64,000 nt of DNA from Bradyrhizobium betae (GTDB lineage: Bacteria > Pseudomonadota > Alphaproteobacteria > Rhizobiales > Xanthobacteraceae), in contig NZ_CP044543.1 in assembly GCF_008932115.1 (NCBI RefSeq), forward strand, positions 2,982,501 through 3,046,500. Reading direction: 5' to 3'. Under the pieces are notes generated by a model that saw nothing but the letters and a program-made list of their open reading frames with translations, was not told the DNA's origin and did not search any database. How positions within the stretch are numbered: the first letter of the stretch is position 1; each line of letters opens with the position of its first letter. The translations under genes were made by a program, and so were the position numbers. This document shows positions 1-7,863 of this stretch, in pieces.

Positions 1-94
1 TCCACCGGATTTCGAGGCGGTGCTCGACAGCATCGGCTCGCTCGAGACGCGTCTCAACAAGAAGGGCGATACGGGAGGCGGGGCCGCGCGATGA
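1..94 (+). CDS. C-terminal end of an unidentified protein (partial)
   Basis: A frame open from the left window edge ends with TGA at 92-94, overlapping the ATG at 91 of the next gene by the four bases ATGA. It encodes about 30 residues with a glycine/alanine-rich tail. The overlap suggests that it is translationally coupled to the sigma-like regulator and is the upstream gene of the same operon. The visible part is too short to assign a family. Confidence 0.55.
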   Translation, partial: PPDFEAVLDSIGSLETRLNKKGDTGGGAAR

Positions 95-948
95 ACCAGT
101 TGGAGGGAGCTTTCGACACCGGGCAAAAGGCAGACGCGCGTGGCGCGGGCGAAGCGATCGTAACCCCGCTGCGCAAACGCCGCCTCAGCGGCGAACTCTA
201 CGAGCGCGACCCGAAGATAGAAGCCCTCATCGCCGAATTGGCAGTCCTGCCGCGTGATGGCTTGATCGCCAGGGCGGAAATCACCAAGCGCTCGGACCCG
301 GGCTACGTCCCGAGCGAATGTCTCGTTTACTTCATTCGCGCGAGCCGTCGCGACAACAACGAGGTGTGGTTCGAGCGCCTCTATCGGATCTTGACCGAAC
401 GGGTGCTGCGCAGTTTGCCCAGGGCGGAAAGCTCCGATGGAAAGACGGAATCGCTGACGCGCGGGGTCGTGCGCGACAAGGTGTTCGGCCGGTTCGTCGA
501 GCTCTTTTCGGCGGACCGCGCCGCCTACGACGAAAAGGTCGACTACTTCGAGGTGCGCTTCGATGGCGCGCTAGCGAGCCTGCGGCGCGATGCGCAGGAA
601 AAGGCCTGGCGCGACGAAAACCGTTCCCAGCCCCTCGAATATGACGAGGAGAGCGGAGAACTGTCACCGGAGGTCGAGGCGGCCGCAGGGACCCACGATC
701 CCTTCGCCGTGTCGGATTTCGACGACCCGTCTTACCGGTCGCGCCTGGATGCAGCGATTGAAGCTCTACCGACAGAACAAAGCAGGATCATTCACATGTT
801 GAGACAGGGCTTCCCCATCGACTCCAAGGAGCCGGACGTCATGACCATCGCCAAGGCTTTGGGCCGCTCCGAAAAGACCGTCCGAACCTACCGCGACAAG
901 GCCTTCGCCGCCCTGCGAGCTGCCATGGCCGACGGAGACGAGCGGTGA
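91..948 (+). CDS. Sigma-70 region 4-like regulator
   Basis: 285 residues. The C-terminal 70 residues look like a sigma-70 region 4 helix-turn-helix: a conserved 'ALPTEQSRIIHML' helix, then 'TIAKALGRSEKTVRTYRDKA' as the DNA-recognition part. The N-terminal 200 residues are charged and unassigned, and I do not see a clear region 2 core-binding segment, so it may be a sigma-like DNA-binding regulator, not a complete sigma factor. Its stop overlaps the next gene's GTG start (945-948, GTGA), indicating coupling. It probably controls the downstream ImmA/IrrE-helicase and ubiquitin-like genes; that role is inferred from position only. Confidence 0.7.
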   Translation: MNQLEGAFDTGQKADARGAGEAIVTPLRKRRLSGELYERDPKIEALIAELAVLPRDGLIARAEITKRSDPGYVPSECLVYFIRASRRDNNEVWFERLYRILTERVLRSLPRAESSDGKTESLTRGVVRDKVFGRFVELFSADRAAYDEKVDYFEVRFDGALASLRRDAQEKAWRDENRSQPLEYDEESGELSPEVEAAAGTHDPFAVSDFDDPSYRSRLDAAIEALPTEQSRIIHMLRQGFPIDSKEPDVMTIAKALGRSEKTVRTYRDKAFAALRAAMADGDER

Positions 949-1523
949 GCCCCGGCGGCGGACGTCCATCCCGCGAGGCCGTGCTCGACGCGTTCGCGGT
1001 CGAGAGCGAGCCTGGCCGGTCGACCTTGGAACGCTATCTGCGGCTATACCCGGAATATGCCGGGGAGCTCATCGACCTCTCGCGCGAACTCAGCCGCGAG
1101 GCTTATGAAGATGCCGCACCCCTCTCTGCTACCGATCGGGCGCTGATCGACGCTGCCTGGTCGCAACACGCGAAGGTTATGCCGGCGGCAGCAGCCGACC
1201 CTTTCGCGGCGCTGACGGTCGATGACTGGCGCGCCGTCGCGCAGCGTCTGGACGTGCCCCGGCAGGTCGTGACCGCACTGCGCGAACGGCGGGTCTCTCT
1301 CGTCAGTATCCCGCGACGCTTCCTGGCGATATTGGCGGATGCGATGCGCAGCTCTGTCGCACAGTTGGAGTCGTCCTGGGGGCCAGCGCACCTGATTGTC
1401 GCGCGCAGCTATAAGGCCGACAGCAAACCGGTGGCCGGCGAGCAGGTCACCTTCGAGCAAGTGCTGATCGATGCCGGCGTCCCGGCCGAGAAGCGCGCCC
1501 GGCTGTTGGCGGAGGCGGACTGA
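945..1523 (+). CDS. Unassigned protein, possible HTH partner of ImmA/IrrE peptidase
   Basis: 192 residues starting at GTG 945, which overlaps the stop of the sigma-like gene. No family is recognised with certainty. The middle ('DDWRAVAQRLDVPRQVVTALRERRV' area, about residues 86-130) has the spacing of a degenerate Xre/Cro helix-turn-helix. The next gene begins with an ImmA/IrrE metallopeptidase, and Xre-type repressors are the usual partners and substrates of that peptidase family, so an antitoxin or repressor role is plausible but inferred. The stop (1521-1523) is one base from the following ATG, so the two are cotranslated. Confidence 0.6.
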   Translation: MSPGGGRPSREAVLDAFAVESEPGRSTLERYLRLYPEYAGELIDLSRELSREAYEDAAPLSATDRALIDAAWSQHAKVMPAAAADPFAALTVDDWRAVAQRLDVPRQVVTALRERRVSLVSIPRRFLAILADAMRSSVAQLESSWGPAHLIVARSYKADSKPVAGEQVTFEQVLIDAGVPAEKRARLLAEAD

Positions 1524-1524
1524 C

Positions 1525-4500
1525 ATGGACAGTGTGGAGCTCGCCAGGCAAGTCGCCGCCGAGCTTCACGCTCGCCTCGTTGCATCCGGCGCCGATCCCT
1601 GGTCGCCCTATGACTTTGCTGTCGCCGAGGCCAAGCGGCGGGGGATTGATGTCGAACGGACTGCCGCCGGCGCAGCCGTCCTCAATGGCGGCCGCGCGAC
1701 TTTCGTCGCCGCCGACGATCTGATTCTTCACGAGAATATGGGCTCTCCGTTCGAGCAAGCTTTCCTCGTGGCGCATGAGATCGGCCATGTCGAGCTGGGC
1801 GACGATCCTGGTGGCGAAGCGGCGCCGATGATTGATCCGGCACGCCCGGCCGAGCCCTCACCAGTCGGAATGGATCGGGTTGTCGATTATGGACGCCGGC
1901 AACGCCGCGAAGTCCAGATGGACCTGTTCGCGCGCGAACTGCTGCTTCCGCGCACCGTCGCGCGGGCGCTCCATGTCGACCAAGGGCTCGCCGCGTCCGC
2001 CATCGCCGCGAAGCTCGGCGCGCCGTTCGAGGTCGTCGCGCAGCAGTTGTTCGATGCTTTGCTGCTGCCGCCCGTGCCTCCCGCCGCGACTGCGGCGCAT
2101 GTCGAACGGCCGCTCAATCCGCTGCAAGCGGCCGCTGCGGCGCATCGCGGCGAAGCCTATCTGCTTGAGGCGGGGCCTGGCACCGGCAAGACGCAGACGC
2201 TGATCGCGCGCGTCGAGGGCCTTCTAGGCGAGGGCGTCGATCCACGGCGCATACTGCTGTTGACCTTTTCGAACAAGGCAGCGGGCGAGATGGCCGAGCG
2301 GATCGCGCGCAAGCGGCCCGAGGCTGCGGCCGCGATGTGGATCGGCACGTTCCATGCCTTCGGCCTCGATATCATCCGTCGTTTCCATGCGGAGCTCGGC
2401 CTGCCGAAGGACCCGCGGATGATGGACCGGACCGAAGCGGTCGAACTCCTCGAGGGGGAGTTCCCGCGGCTTAGGCTCGCGTACTACCGCAATCTTTACG
2501 ATCCGACCCAGATCATTGCCGACATGTTGGCCGCCGTATCGCGGGCGAAGGATGAGGTGGTCGACGCCGAAACCTACGCCGCGCTCGCCGACGCCATGCA
2601 GGCGAAAGCCCAGGACTCGGATGCGCGCGAGGCGGCGGAACGCGCCGGCGAGGTTGCCCGCGTCTACGCGGCCTACGAACAGCTCAAGCGCAACGCGCAT
2701 TGCATCGACTTCGGCGATCTTGTCGCCTTGCCGGTGCAACTGCTCGAAAAGGAGGCGGCCATCTGCGCGGCGCTGCAGGCGCAATATGATCATGTCCTGG
2801 TGGATGAGTATCAGGACGTGAACCGCAGCAGCGTGCGGCTGCTGAGCGCACTGCGGCCCGACGGCCGCAATCTCTGGATGGTCGGCGACGCCAAGCAGTC
2901 GATCTACCGGTTTCGCGGTGCCTCATCCTTCAACATAACCCGGTTCGGCAAGGAGGACTTCGCCGGTGGCAATCGCGGTCGATTGAAGCGTAATTATCGT
3001 TCGGTGCCGGAGATTGTCGCCAGCTTCTCCAGTTTCGCGATCACGATGCGCGCCGGCGATGCGGATAGTGGCCTCGACGCGGACCGCGACGCCAATGGAC
3101 ATAGGCCCGAGTTGCGCACGGTCCAGCGCGCCGAGCAGCAGCAGGTCGCCCTGGCCGACGCTATCGAGGAGCTGCGGCGTGACGGCTACGCCTATCGTGA
3201 CCAGGCGGTCCTGTGCACCGGCAACGAAAAGCTGTCGACGATCGGGCAGGACCTGGAACGGCTCGGCGTGCCGGTCCTCTTCCTGGGAAGTCTGTTCGAG
3301 CGGGGTGAGGTCAAGGATCTCCTGGCTCTCCTCTCGATCCTGGTCGATCGGCGCGCCATGGGCCTGGTGCGCATTGCCTGCTGGCGAGACTTCGCCACCT
3401 CCTTTGCCGATGTGGTCGCGGTCTTCGACCATCTGCGGGCGGCCGAGCACGCGCCGGCGGGCTGGCTGCGGCATGGCGAGGCGATCCCCGGTTTGAGCGA
3501 CAGGGGGCGGCAGACCGTTGCCAAGCTCGCGACTGCGCTCGATGGTTTCGATCAGACGGCCTCGCCCTGGACCGTGCTCGCGACGCTGTTGCTCGATCGC
3601 ACACGCATCGCCGCGCGCCTGGGCGCGTCGGAGGATCTCGCCGACCGCACACGGGGCATCGCGATCTGGCAATTCCTCAACTTTGTGCGGGTACAACCGG
3701 CCGGACGCGGGCTGCCCATCACGCGCCTGCTCGATCGTGTGCGCAGGCTCGTGCGGCTCGGCGACGACCGCGACCTGCGCCAATTGCCGGCGGCCGCCCA
3801 GCATCTCGACGCCGTGCGGCTGATGACCATCCATGGCGCCAAGGGCCTAGAGTTCGGTGGCGTCCATATTCCTGGGCTTAACAGCGACACGATCCCACGC
3901 ACGCCGCCGGCGCCGCCCTGTCCGGCGCCCGACGGGATGATCGCGGGGGCGGAGGGCAGTGCGCTGGAGGCGTTCCGCGCAGGTCAGGCCGAGGAGCAGG
4001 AGTGCCTATTTTACGTGGCGCAGTCGCGCGCCCGCGATCGCCTGATCCTTTATGCGCCGACCGAGAAGAGTAACGGCCACAACCGACCGCTTTCGCCATT
4101 CCTCGACCGTCTCGGGGCGACCTTAACACGCCGTTCGCTCGTGCCGGCACGGCCGCTTCCCGTGGCCGCGGAAGCTCGGGATATCGATTTGGTGGTCGAC
4201 GGACGGCTGCGGTTAGGCGCCCCGCAGATCGCTCTTTATGAATCCTGCCCGCGTCGCTTCTTCTACACGCATGTCCTGCAGGTCGGCGGCCGGCGAACCG
4301 CGACCGCCTTCATGCATCTGCATGAGGCGGTTCGCGTGGTGGTCGAGGCGGTGATCGCGTCGGATGGACCCGTGTCCGAGCAGGCGCTGCAAGATCGCAT
4401 CGATGCGGCGCTCGCCGGCGAGGGGCTCGGCGAGCACGGCTATCGCGCGGAATTCCGCGATCTGGCGCTGGCAATGCTGCGCTTCTTCCTGGCGAACCGC

Positions 4501-4926
4501 GCCGAAGCAGTCCCCGAAGCGCCGGTCGCGCTCAGCCTCAGTTTCGGCGGCGAGGAGATCATCGTTCGGCCGGACGAGGTGCTGGTGCGGCCGGACGGCA
4601 TCCGCGCCGTGCGCCGCATTCGCACGGGTCACATGCGGTCGGCCGAGGGCAAGGATGTCGGCGCGGCGGCGCTGATGCTGGCGGTCAGGCAGTCCTTTCC
4701 CGGCGCGGTCGCAGAGCTCGTCCATCTTTCCGACGGCGAGGCACATGCGCTTGCCTTGTCCGATCGGGAGCTGAAGGGGCGCAAGGACAAGCTCGCAAAG
4801 TTTCTCGGCGACATCCGCGCCGGACGGTTTCCGGCCGAGGTTTCGTCGCGCACCTGCCCGAACTGCCCGGCCTTCTTCATCTGCGGGCAGACCCCCGACG
4901 GCCCCTTGCAAAAAAAGTTCGTCTGA
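1525..4926 (+). CDS. ImmA/IrrE metallopeptidase fused to UvrD-type helicase with C-terminal FeS nuclease-like domain
   Basis: 1133 residues from ATG 1525, chosen because GGAGG lies about 10 bases upstream and the preceding gene stops at 1523. The N-terminal domain (about 1-190) carries the zinc motif HEIGH at residues 84-88 (ImmA/IrrE family). Residues about 195-900 are a superfamily 1A helicase: Walker A 'GPGTGKT' near 217, 'DEYQD' near 427, 'VGDAKQSIYRFRGA', and 'MTIHGAKGLEF' near 770. The last 230 residues resemble the AddB/Cas4-type iron-sulfur PD-(D/E)XK nuclease, with one Cys near 908 and a C-x2-C-x5-C cluster near 1110-1119. The expected Asp...(D/E)-x-Lys catalytic stretch reads 'RRIRTG', so nuclease activity may be lost. 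Likely role: DNA damage or invader sensing coupled to proteolysis. Confidence 0.88.
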   Translation: MDSVELARQVAAELHARLVASGADPWSPYDFAVAEAKRRGIDVERTAAGAAVLNGGRATFVAADDLILHENMGSPFEQAFLVAHEIGHVELGDDPGGEAAPMIDPARPAEPSPVGMDRVVDYGRRQRREVQMDLFARELLLPRTVARALHVDQGLAASAIAAKLGAPFEVVAQQLFDALLLPPVPPAATAAHVERPLNPLQAAAAAHRGEAYLLEAGPGTGKTQTLIARVEGLLGEGVDPRRILLLTFSNKAAGEMAERIARKRPEAAAAMWIGTFHAFGLDIIRRFHAELGLPKDPRMMDRTEAVELLEGEFPRLRLAYYRNLYDPTQIIADMLAAVSRAKDEVVDAETYAALADAMQAKAQDSDAREAAERAGEVARVYAAYEQLKRNAHCIDFGDLVALPVQLLEKEAAICAALQAQYDHVLVDEYQDVNRSSVRLLSALRPDGRNLWMVGDAKQSIYRFRGASSFNITRFGKEDFAGGNRGRLKRNYRSVPEIVASFSSFAITMRAGDADSGLDADRDANGHRPELRTVQRAEQQQVALADAIEELRRDGYAYRDQAVLCTGNEKLSTIGQDLERLGVPVLFLGSLFERGEVKDLLALLSILVDRRAMGLVRIACWRDFATSFADVVAVFDHLRAAEHAPAGWLRHGEAIPGLSDRGRQTVAKLATALDGFDQTASPWTVLATLLLDRTRIAARLGASEDLADRTRGIAIWQFLNFVRVQPAGRGLPITRLLDRVRRLVRLGDDRDLRQLPAAAQHLDAVRLMTIHGAKGLEFGGVHIPGLNSDTIPRTPPAPPCPAPDGMIAGAEGSALEAFRAGQAEEQECLFYVAQSRARDRLILYAPTEKSNGHNRPLSPFLDRLGATLTRRSLVPARPLPVAAEARDIDLVVDGRLRLGAPQIALYESCPRRFFYTHVLQVGGRRTATAFMHLHEAVRVVVEAVIASDGPVSEQALQDRIDAALAGEGLGEHGYRAEFRDLALAMLRFFLANRAEAVPEAPVALSLSFGGEEIIVRPDEVLVRPDGIRAVRRIRTGHMRSAEGKDVGAAALMLAVRQSFPGAVAELVHLSDGEAHALALSDRELKGRKDKLAKFLGDIRAGRFPAEVSSRTCPNCPAFFICGQTPDGPLQKKFV

Positions 4927-4952
4927 CCTTACCGGTCGGCCTCCCTCGCTCC

Positions 4953-5005
4953 GATTGGACCCTTAGAGCCGCGGCGCTGCCTCGGCCGAACCTAAGGACC
5001 CAATC
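4953..5005 (+). promoter_or_regulatory. Hairpin covering the multiubiquitin ribosome binding site
   Basis: Arms 4953-4966 and 4992-5005 pair at 12 of 14 positions with a 2x2 internal mismatch. The 25-base loop contains further complementary GCCG/CGGC segments. The AAGGA ribosome binding site (4994-4998) of the gene starting at 5008 lies inside the right arm, so the structure could hide it and limit translation. It could alternatively be the weak end of the upstream transcript, but there is no T-run. Confidence 0.5.
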
Positions 5006-5007
5006 TT

Positions 5008-5754
5008 ATGAACACCGAAGAACTTCTTGATTACGACGATCTCGGCAACGCCCTGCGCGAAGGCCGGGCGTTGCGTCCGGCGCGGGGGTATCGCTTTCTC
5101 CTCGCGCAGGGCGATCTCAACTTCCAGTCCCGTGTGGTGAGCGATCCCGTGCCGCTCGGCCGCCAGTTGCTGGAAGCCGCGGCACTCGACCCGCGGGACG
5201 GTTACAGCCTCATCGCGATCCTGCCCTCGGGCGATTTCGAGGATGTGAGGCTCAACGAGCCGTTCGACCTGCGTGAGCGCGGCGCCGAGCGGTTCATCGC
5301 CTTCCAGACCGACCGCGACTTCAAGCTGACCCTCAACGACCACGAGCTGCTCTGGGGCAAGCCGGTCATCAGCGGCACGGTGCTCTACGGCCTCGCCAAG
5401 CCCGGCGAGGGGGAGGCCGTCTTCCTCGAGGTTCCCGGCGGTGAAGATCGCCTGATCGAGCATGGCGAGCTGATCGATCTGGTCCAGCCCGGCATCGAGC
5501 GGTTCATCACCGCGCGGCTGACGTTCGAGATCATCGTCAATTCGCGGCCGCGCACGGTGAACGCCCGCACGGTGACGTTCGAACAGATCGTCCAGCTCGC
5601 CTTCCCGGGCCAGCACGAACCCAACGTCGTCTTCTCGATGACCTATCGGCACGCGGCGTCGACGCCGCCCGCCGGTGAGCTCGGGGTTGGCGGCTCCGTC
5701 GACGTCAAGAAGAAGGGCACGGTGTTCAATGTCACGCGCACTGTTCAGTCGTAA
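5008..5754 (+). CDS. Multiubiquitin protein (three tandem ubiquitin-like domains)
   Basis: 248 residues from ATG 5008. Three consecutive ubiquitin-like repeats of the Pfam multiubiquitin type can be read at about 22-95, 96-168 and 169-245. The second has the clear beta-grasp pattern 'FKLTLNDHELLWGKPVISG...ERFIT'. The protein ends in 'GTVFNVTRTVQS', without a terminal Gly-Gly. In this family the chain is thought to be the modifier used by an adjacent E1/E2 enzyme. The next gene starts inside this one (5729), so the two are translationally coupled. Conjugation to targets or processing between repeats is inferred from the neighbours, not visible here. Confidence 0.88.
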   Translation: MNTEELLDYDDLGNALREGRALRPARGYRFLLAQGDLNFQSRVVSDPVPLGRQLLEAAALDPRDGYSLIAILPSGDFEDVRLNEPFDLRERGAERFIAFQTDRDFKLTLNDHELLWGKPVISGTVLYGLAKPGEGEAVFLEVPGGEDRLIEHGELIDLVQPGIERFITARLTFEIIVNSRPRTVNARTVTFEQIVQLAFPGQHEPNVVFSMTYRHAASTPPAGELGVGGSVDVKKKGTVFNVTRTVQS

Positions 5755-6901
5755 TCCGGACCTCAAGCGGCTGCGGGACGAAGGCTACTTCGTCCAGCAG
5801 CAGGGCGGGTATCTCGTTATGCGCGAGGTGCCGTATGTCGATGCGCGCCGGGAGGTGCGCATCGGCACCCTCATCTCCAGCCTCACGCTGGCCGGAGATC
5901 AGACGCGCCCGCCCGACACCCATGTCATCCACTGGGACGGCGATTTCCCGTGCCACGCCGACGGCAGGCCCATCCAGGGCATCTCGCATGCGGCCGGCGC
6001 CTTCGATCTCGGCCACGGCCTGAAGGCGACGCACAGCTTCTCCAGCAAGCCAGACGGCGGCTACTCGGACTACCACCACAAGATGACGAGCTACGCGAAT
6101 ATCCTCGCGGGCCCGGCCGCAGTGCTGAAGTCCGGCGCGACGCCTCGCACCTTCCGCGAACCGGAAGAGGAGGAGGACAGCGTCTTCAACTATGTCGAGA
6201 CCGCCTCCGACCGTGTCGGGATCGGCGTCCTGACCGAGCGACTCGTCAACGAGCGGGTCGCCATCATCGGCGTCGGGGGGACCGGCGGCTACATCCTGGA
6301 TTTCGTCGCCAAGACGCCTGTCCGGGAAATCCGGCTGTTCGACAGCGACGAGTTCCTGACCCATAACGCGTTTCGCGCGCCGGGCGCTCCGAGCCTGGAG
6401 GAATTGCGGGAAGCGCCCAAGAAGGTCGAATACCTGAAGCGCATCTACAGCCGGATGCACCGGAACATCGTGGCGCACGATGTCGCGCTCGGCGTCGACA
6501 ACATTCACCTTCTCGACGGCGTCACCTTCGCGTTCCTGTCCCTCGATGCGGGTGACGCTAAGCGGCTGATCGTAGAGAAGCTCGAGGCGATCGGCGCCGC
6601 GTTCGTCGATGTTGGCATGGGGCTCGAGCTCGACGAGGGGTCGCTGGGCGGCATCCTGCGCGTCACCGCCAGTACGCCGGAGAAGCGCGATCACGCGCGG
6701 CAGCGCATTTCCTTCGTCGGCGGCGGCGCCAAGGACATCTACGCCTCCAACATCCAGGTCGCGGATCTCAACGCCCTGAATGCTGTCCTCGCGGTCGTCA
6801 AGTGGAAGAAGATTCGCGGCTTCTACCGCGACCTCGAGCGCGAGCATCACTGCACCTACACCACCGACGGCAACATGCTGATCAACGGGGATCTCGCGTG
6901 A
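5729..6901 (+). CDS. Fused E2-like / ThiF-type E1 ubiquitin-like activating enzyme
   Basis: 390 residues from ATG 5729, overlapping the multiubiquitin gene by 26 bases; in-frame extensions upstream look like non-coding shadow. The N-terminal about 145 residues match the domain usually placed before ThiF in multiubiquitin operons (DUF6791 / prokaryotic E2-like). It contains 'HVIHWDGDFPCHADG' with Cys75 as a candidate catalytic residue. From about 165 on is an E1/ThiF adenylation domain: nucleotide-binding 'GVGGTGG' at 181-187 and acidic 'DSDEF' at 205-209 followed by Asn213 and Arg216. No E1-type catalytic Cys domain is visible, so transfer from adenylate straight to the E2-like part is plausible. 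Confidence 0.85.
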   Translation: MSRALFSRNPDLKRLRDEGYFVQQQGGYLVMREVPYVDARREVRIGTLISSLTLAGDQTRPPDTHVIHWDGDFPCHADGRPIQGISHAAGAFDLGHGLKATHSFSSKPDGGYSDYHHKMTSYANILAGPAAVLKSGATPRTFREPEEEEDSVFNYVETASDRVGIGVLTERLVNERVAIIGVGGTGGYILDFVAKTPVREIRLFDSDEFLTHNAFRAPGAPSLEELREAPKKVEYLKRIYSRMHRNIVAHDVALGVDNIHLLDGVTFAFLSLDAGDAKRLIVEKLEAIGAAFVDVGMGLELDEGSLGGILRVTASTPEKRDHARQRISFVGGGAKDIYASNIQVADLNALNAVLAVVKWKKIRGFYRDLEREHHCTYTTDGNMLINGDLA

Positions 6902-7338
6902 TACGGCACAAGCGACTCGAACATCGTTTCGTCGAACACATCCCTGAGCGCCTTGAGGCAGGCATTCTCTATGTTTCGATGGAATATGCCACATCAGCCC
7001 ACAGCTGCTGCTGCGGTTGCGGCGAGGAGGTCGTCGCCCCCTTCACGCCGACGGACTGGAAGATGACGTTCGATGGCGAGACCGTCTCCCTTCGGCCGTC
7101 GATCGGCAATTGGACGCTGAAATGCCGGTCACACTATGTGATCGACCGCAGCAAGGTGATCGAGGCCGGCCCCTGGAGTGACGAGCAGGTCGAAGCCGAG
7201 CGTCGTCGTGACCGCGCTGCCAAAGCGCGCTTCTACGGGCAGACGCCAGCGATCGAACTTGCCGTTCAGCCCGCTCCCGTCAAGGCGGCTCCCGGCTTCT
7301 GGCGCCGCGCCTGGCGTTGGCTATCTGGCAGATCGTGA
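6898..7338 (+). CDS. DUF6527 family protein of multiubiquitin operons
   Basis: 146 residues from GTG 6898, overlapping the E1 stop by GTGA. The N-terminal part has 'HSCCCGCGEEV' (Cys37-39, Cys41) and the conserved 'PSIGNWTLKCRSHYVI' segment of DUF6527, a small family that regularly accompanies multiubiquitin/E1 pairs. As I recall, this family corresponds to the peptidase component (BubE) in bacterial ubiquitination-like operons; treat that as recollection. The Cys cluster could bind metal. The C-terminal 35 residues (tryptophan- and arginine-rich) look like a membrane-proximal or basic tail. It is the last gene of the cluster, followed by a hairpin. Confidence 0.8.
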   Translation: MIRHKRLEHRFVEHIPERLEAGILYVSMEYATSAHSCCCGCGEEVVAPFTPTDWKMTFDGETVSLRPSIGNWTLKCRSHYVIDRSKVIEAGPWSDEQVEAERRRDRAAKARFYGQTPAIELAVQPAPVKAAPGFWRRAWRWLSGRS

Positions 7339-7345
7339 CGATAGG

Positions 7346-7368
7346 CCCGACGGCAGGTTGCCGTCGGG
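7346..7368 (+). terminator. Hairpin at end of the ubiquitin-like operon
   Basis: CCCGACGGCA and TGCCGTCGGG pair perfectly around a 3-base loop, eight bases after the DUF6527 stop. There is no T-run, so it may be a weak terminator or an mRNA-stabilising end. The remaining bases to 7600 contain no convincing gene and probably hold the promoter of the next pair. Confidence 0.55.
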
Positions 7369-7615
7369 CTATCCCGCTTCGGAACGCAGCGCAGCCCTAA
7401 GAGACAAATCAAGAACATCTATCAGGAGCTTACACGGTCTTCGCCGAAATCCTTGTGCAAGGAATGACCGACACACCATATATTGATGTTAGGCATGGGG
7501 CGATCTCCTAGCACGTGCGCGTCTCCACTCATGGTGGTGGGGACGTGGGCGAGCTTCTTGCGACCTCCTCCGGTGCCTGGCGAGGACAGATAGGCATCGA
7601 GAAGGAGCGTGGAGA

Positions 7616-7852
7616 ATGGATGCTACCGAATTCAAGCCCGGCGATCTTGTGCGGGTGAAGTCAGGCGGGCCGATCATGACGGTCGAGCAGGTCGGGAAGA
7701 CGGCCATGCTGGAGGAGGATGCCGTCTGGTGTGTCTGGTTCGAGAAGGTGGGCAACAAGCAGGTCGCGCGGAAAGACACGTTCGCGCCGGTCGTGCTGGA
7801 GAAGGCTGAGAAGCCACGAGCCGCGTTCTCCGTCGGCGTCGTTCGGGCGTAG
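7616..7852 (+). CDS. YodC-like small protein (DUF2158)
   Basis: 78 residues from ATG 7616, with GAAGGAG 8-14 bases upstream. The pattern 'FKPGDLVRVKSGGPIMTVE' followed by 'VWCVWFEK' is the hallmark of the YodC/DUF2158 family, an SH3-like fold of unknown function. It lies 11 bases before the caspase-helicase gene on the same strand, so the two form an operon. In this context it may be an accessory or regulatory subunit of the caspase-helicase; that is inference from adjacency. Confidence 0.82.
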   Translation: MDATEFKPGDLVRVKSGGPIMTVEQVGKTAMLEEDAVWCVWFEKVGNKQVARKDTFAPVVLEKAEKPRAAFSVGVVRA

Positions 7853-7863
7853 CGTGGTGCCTC

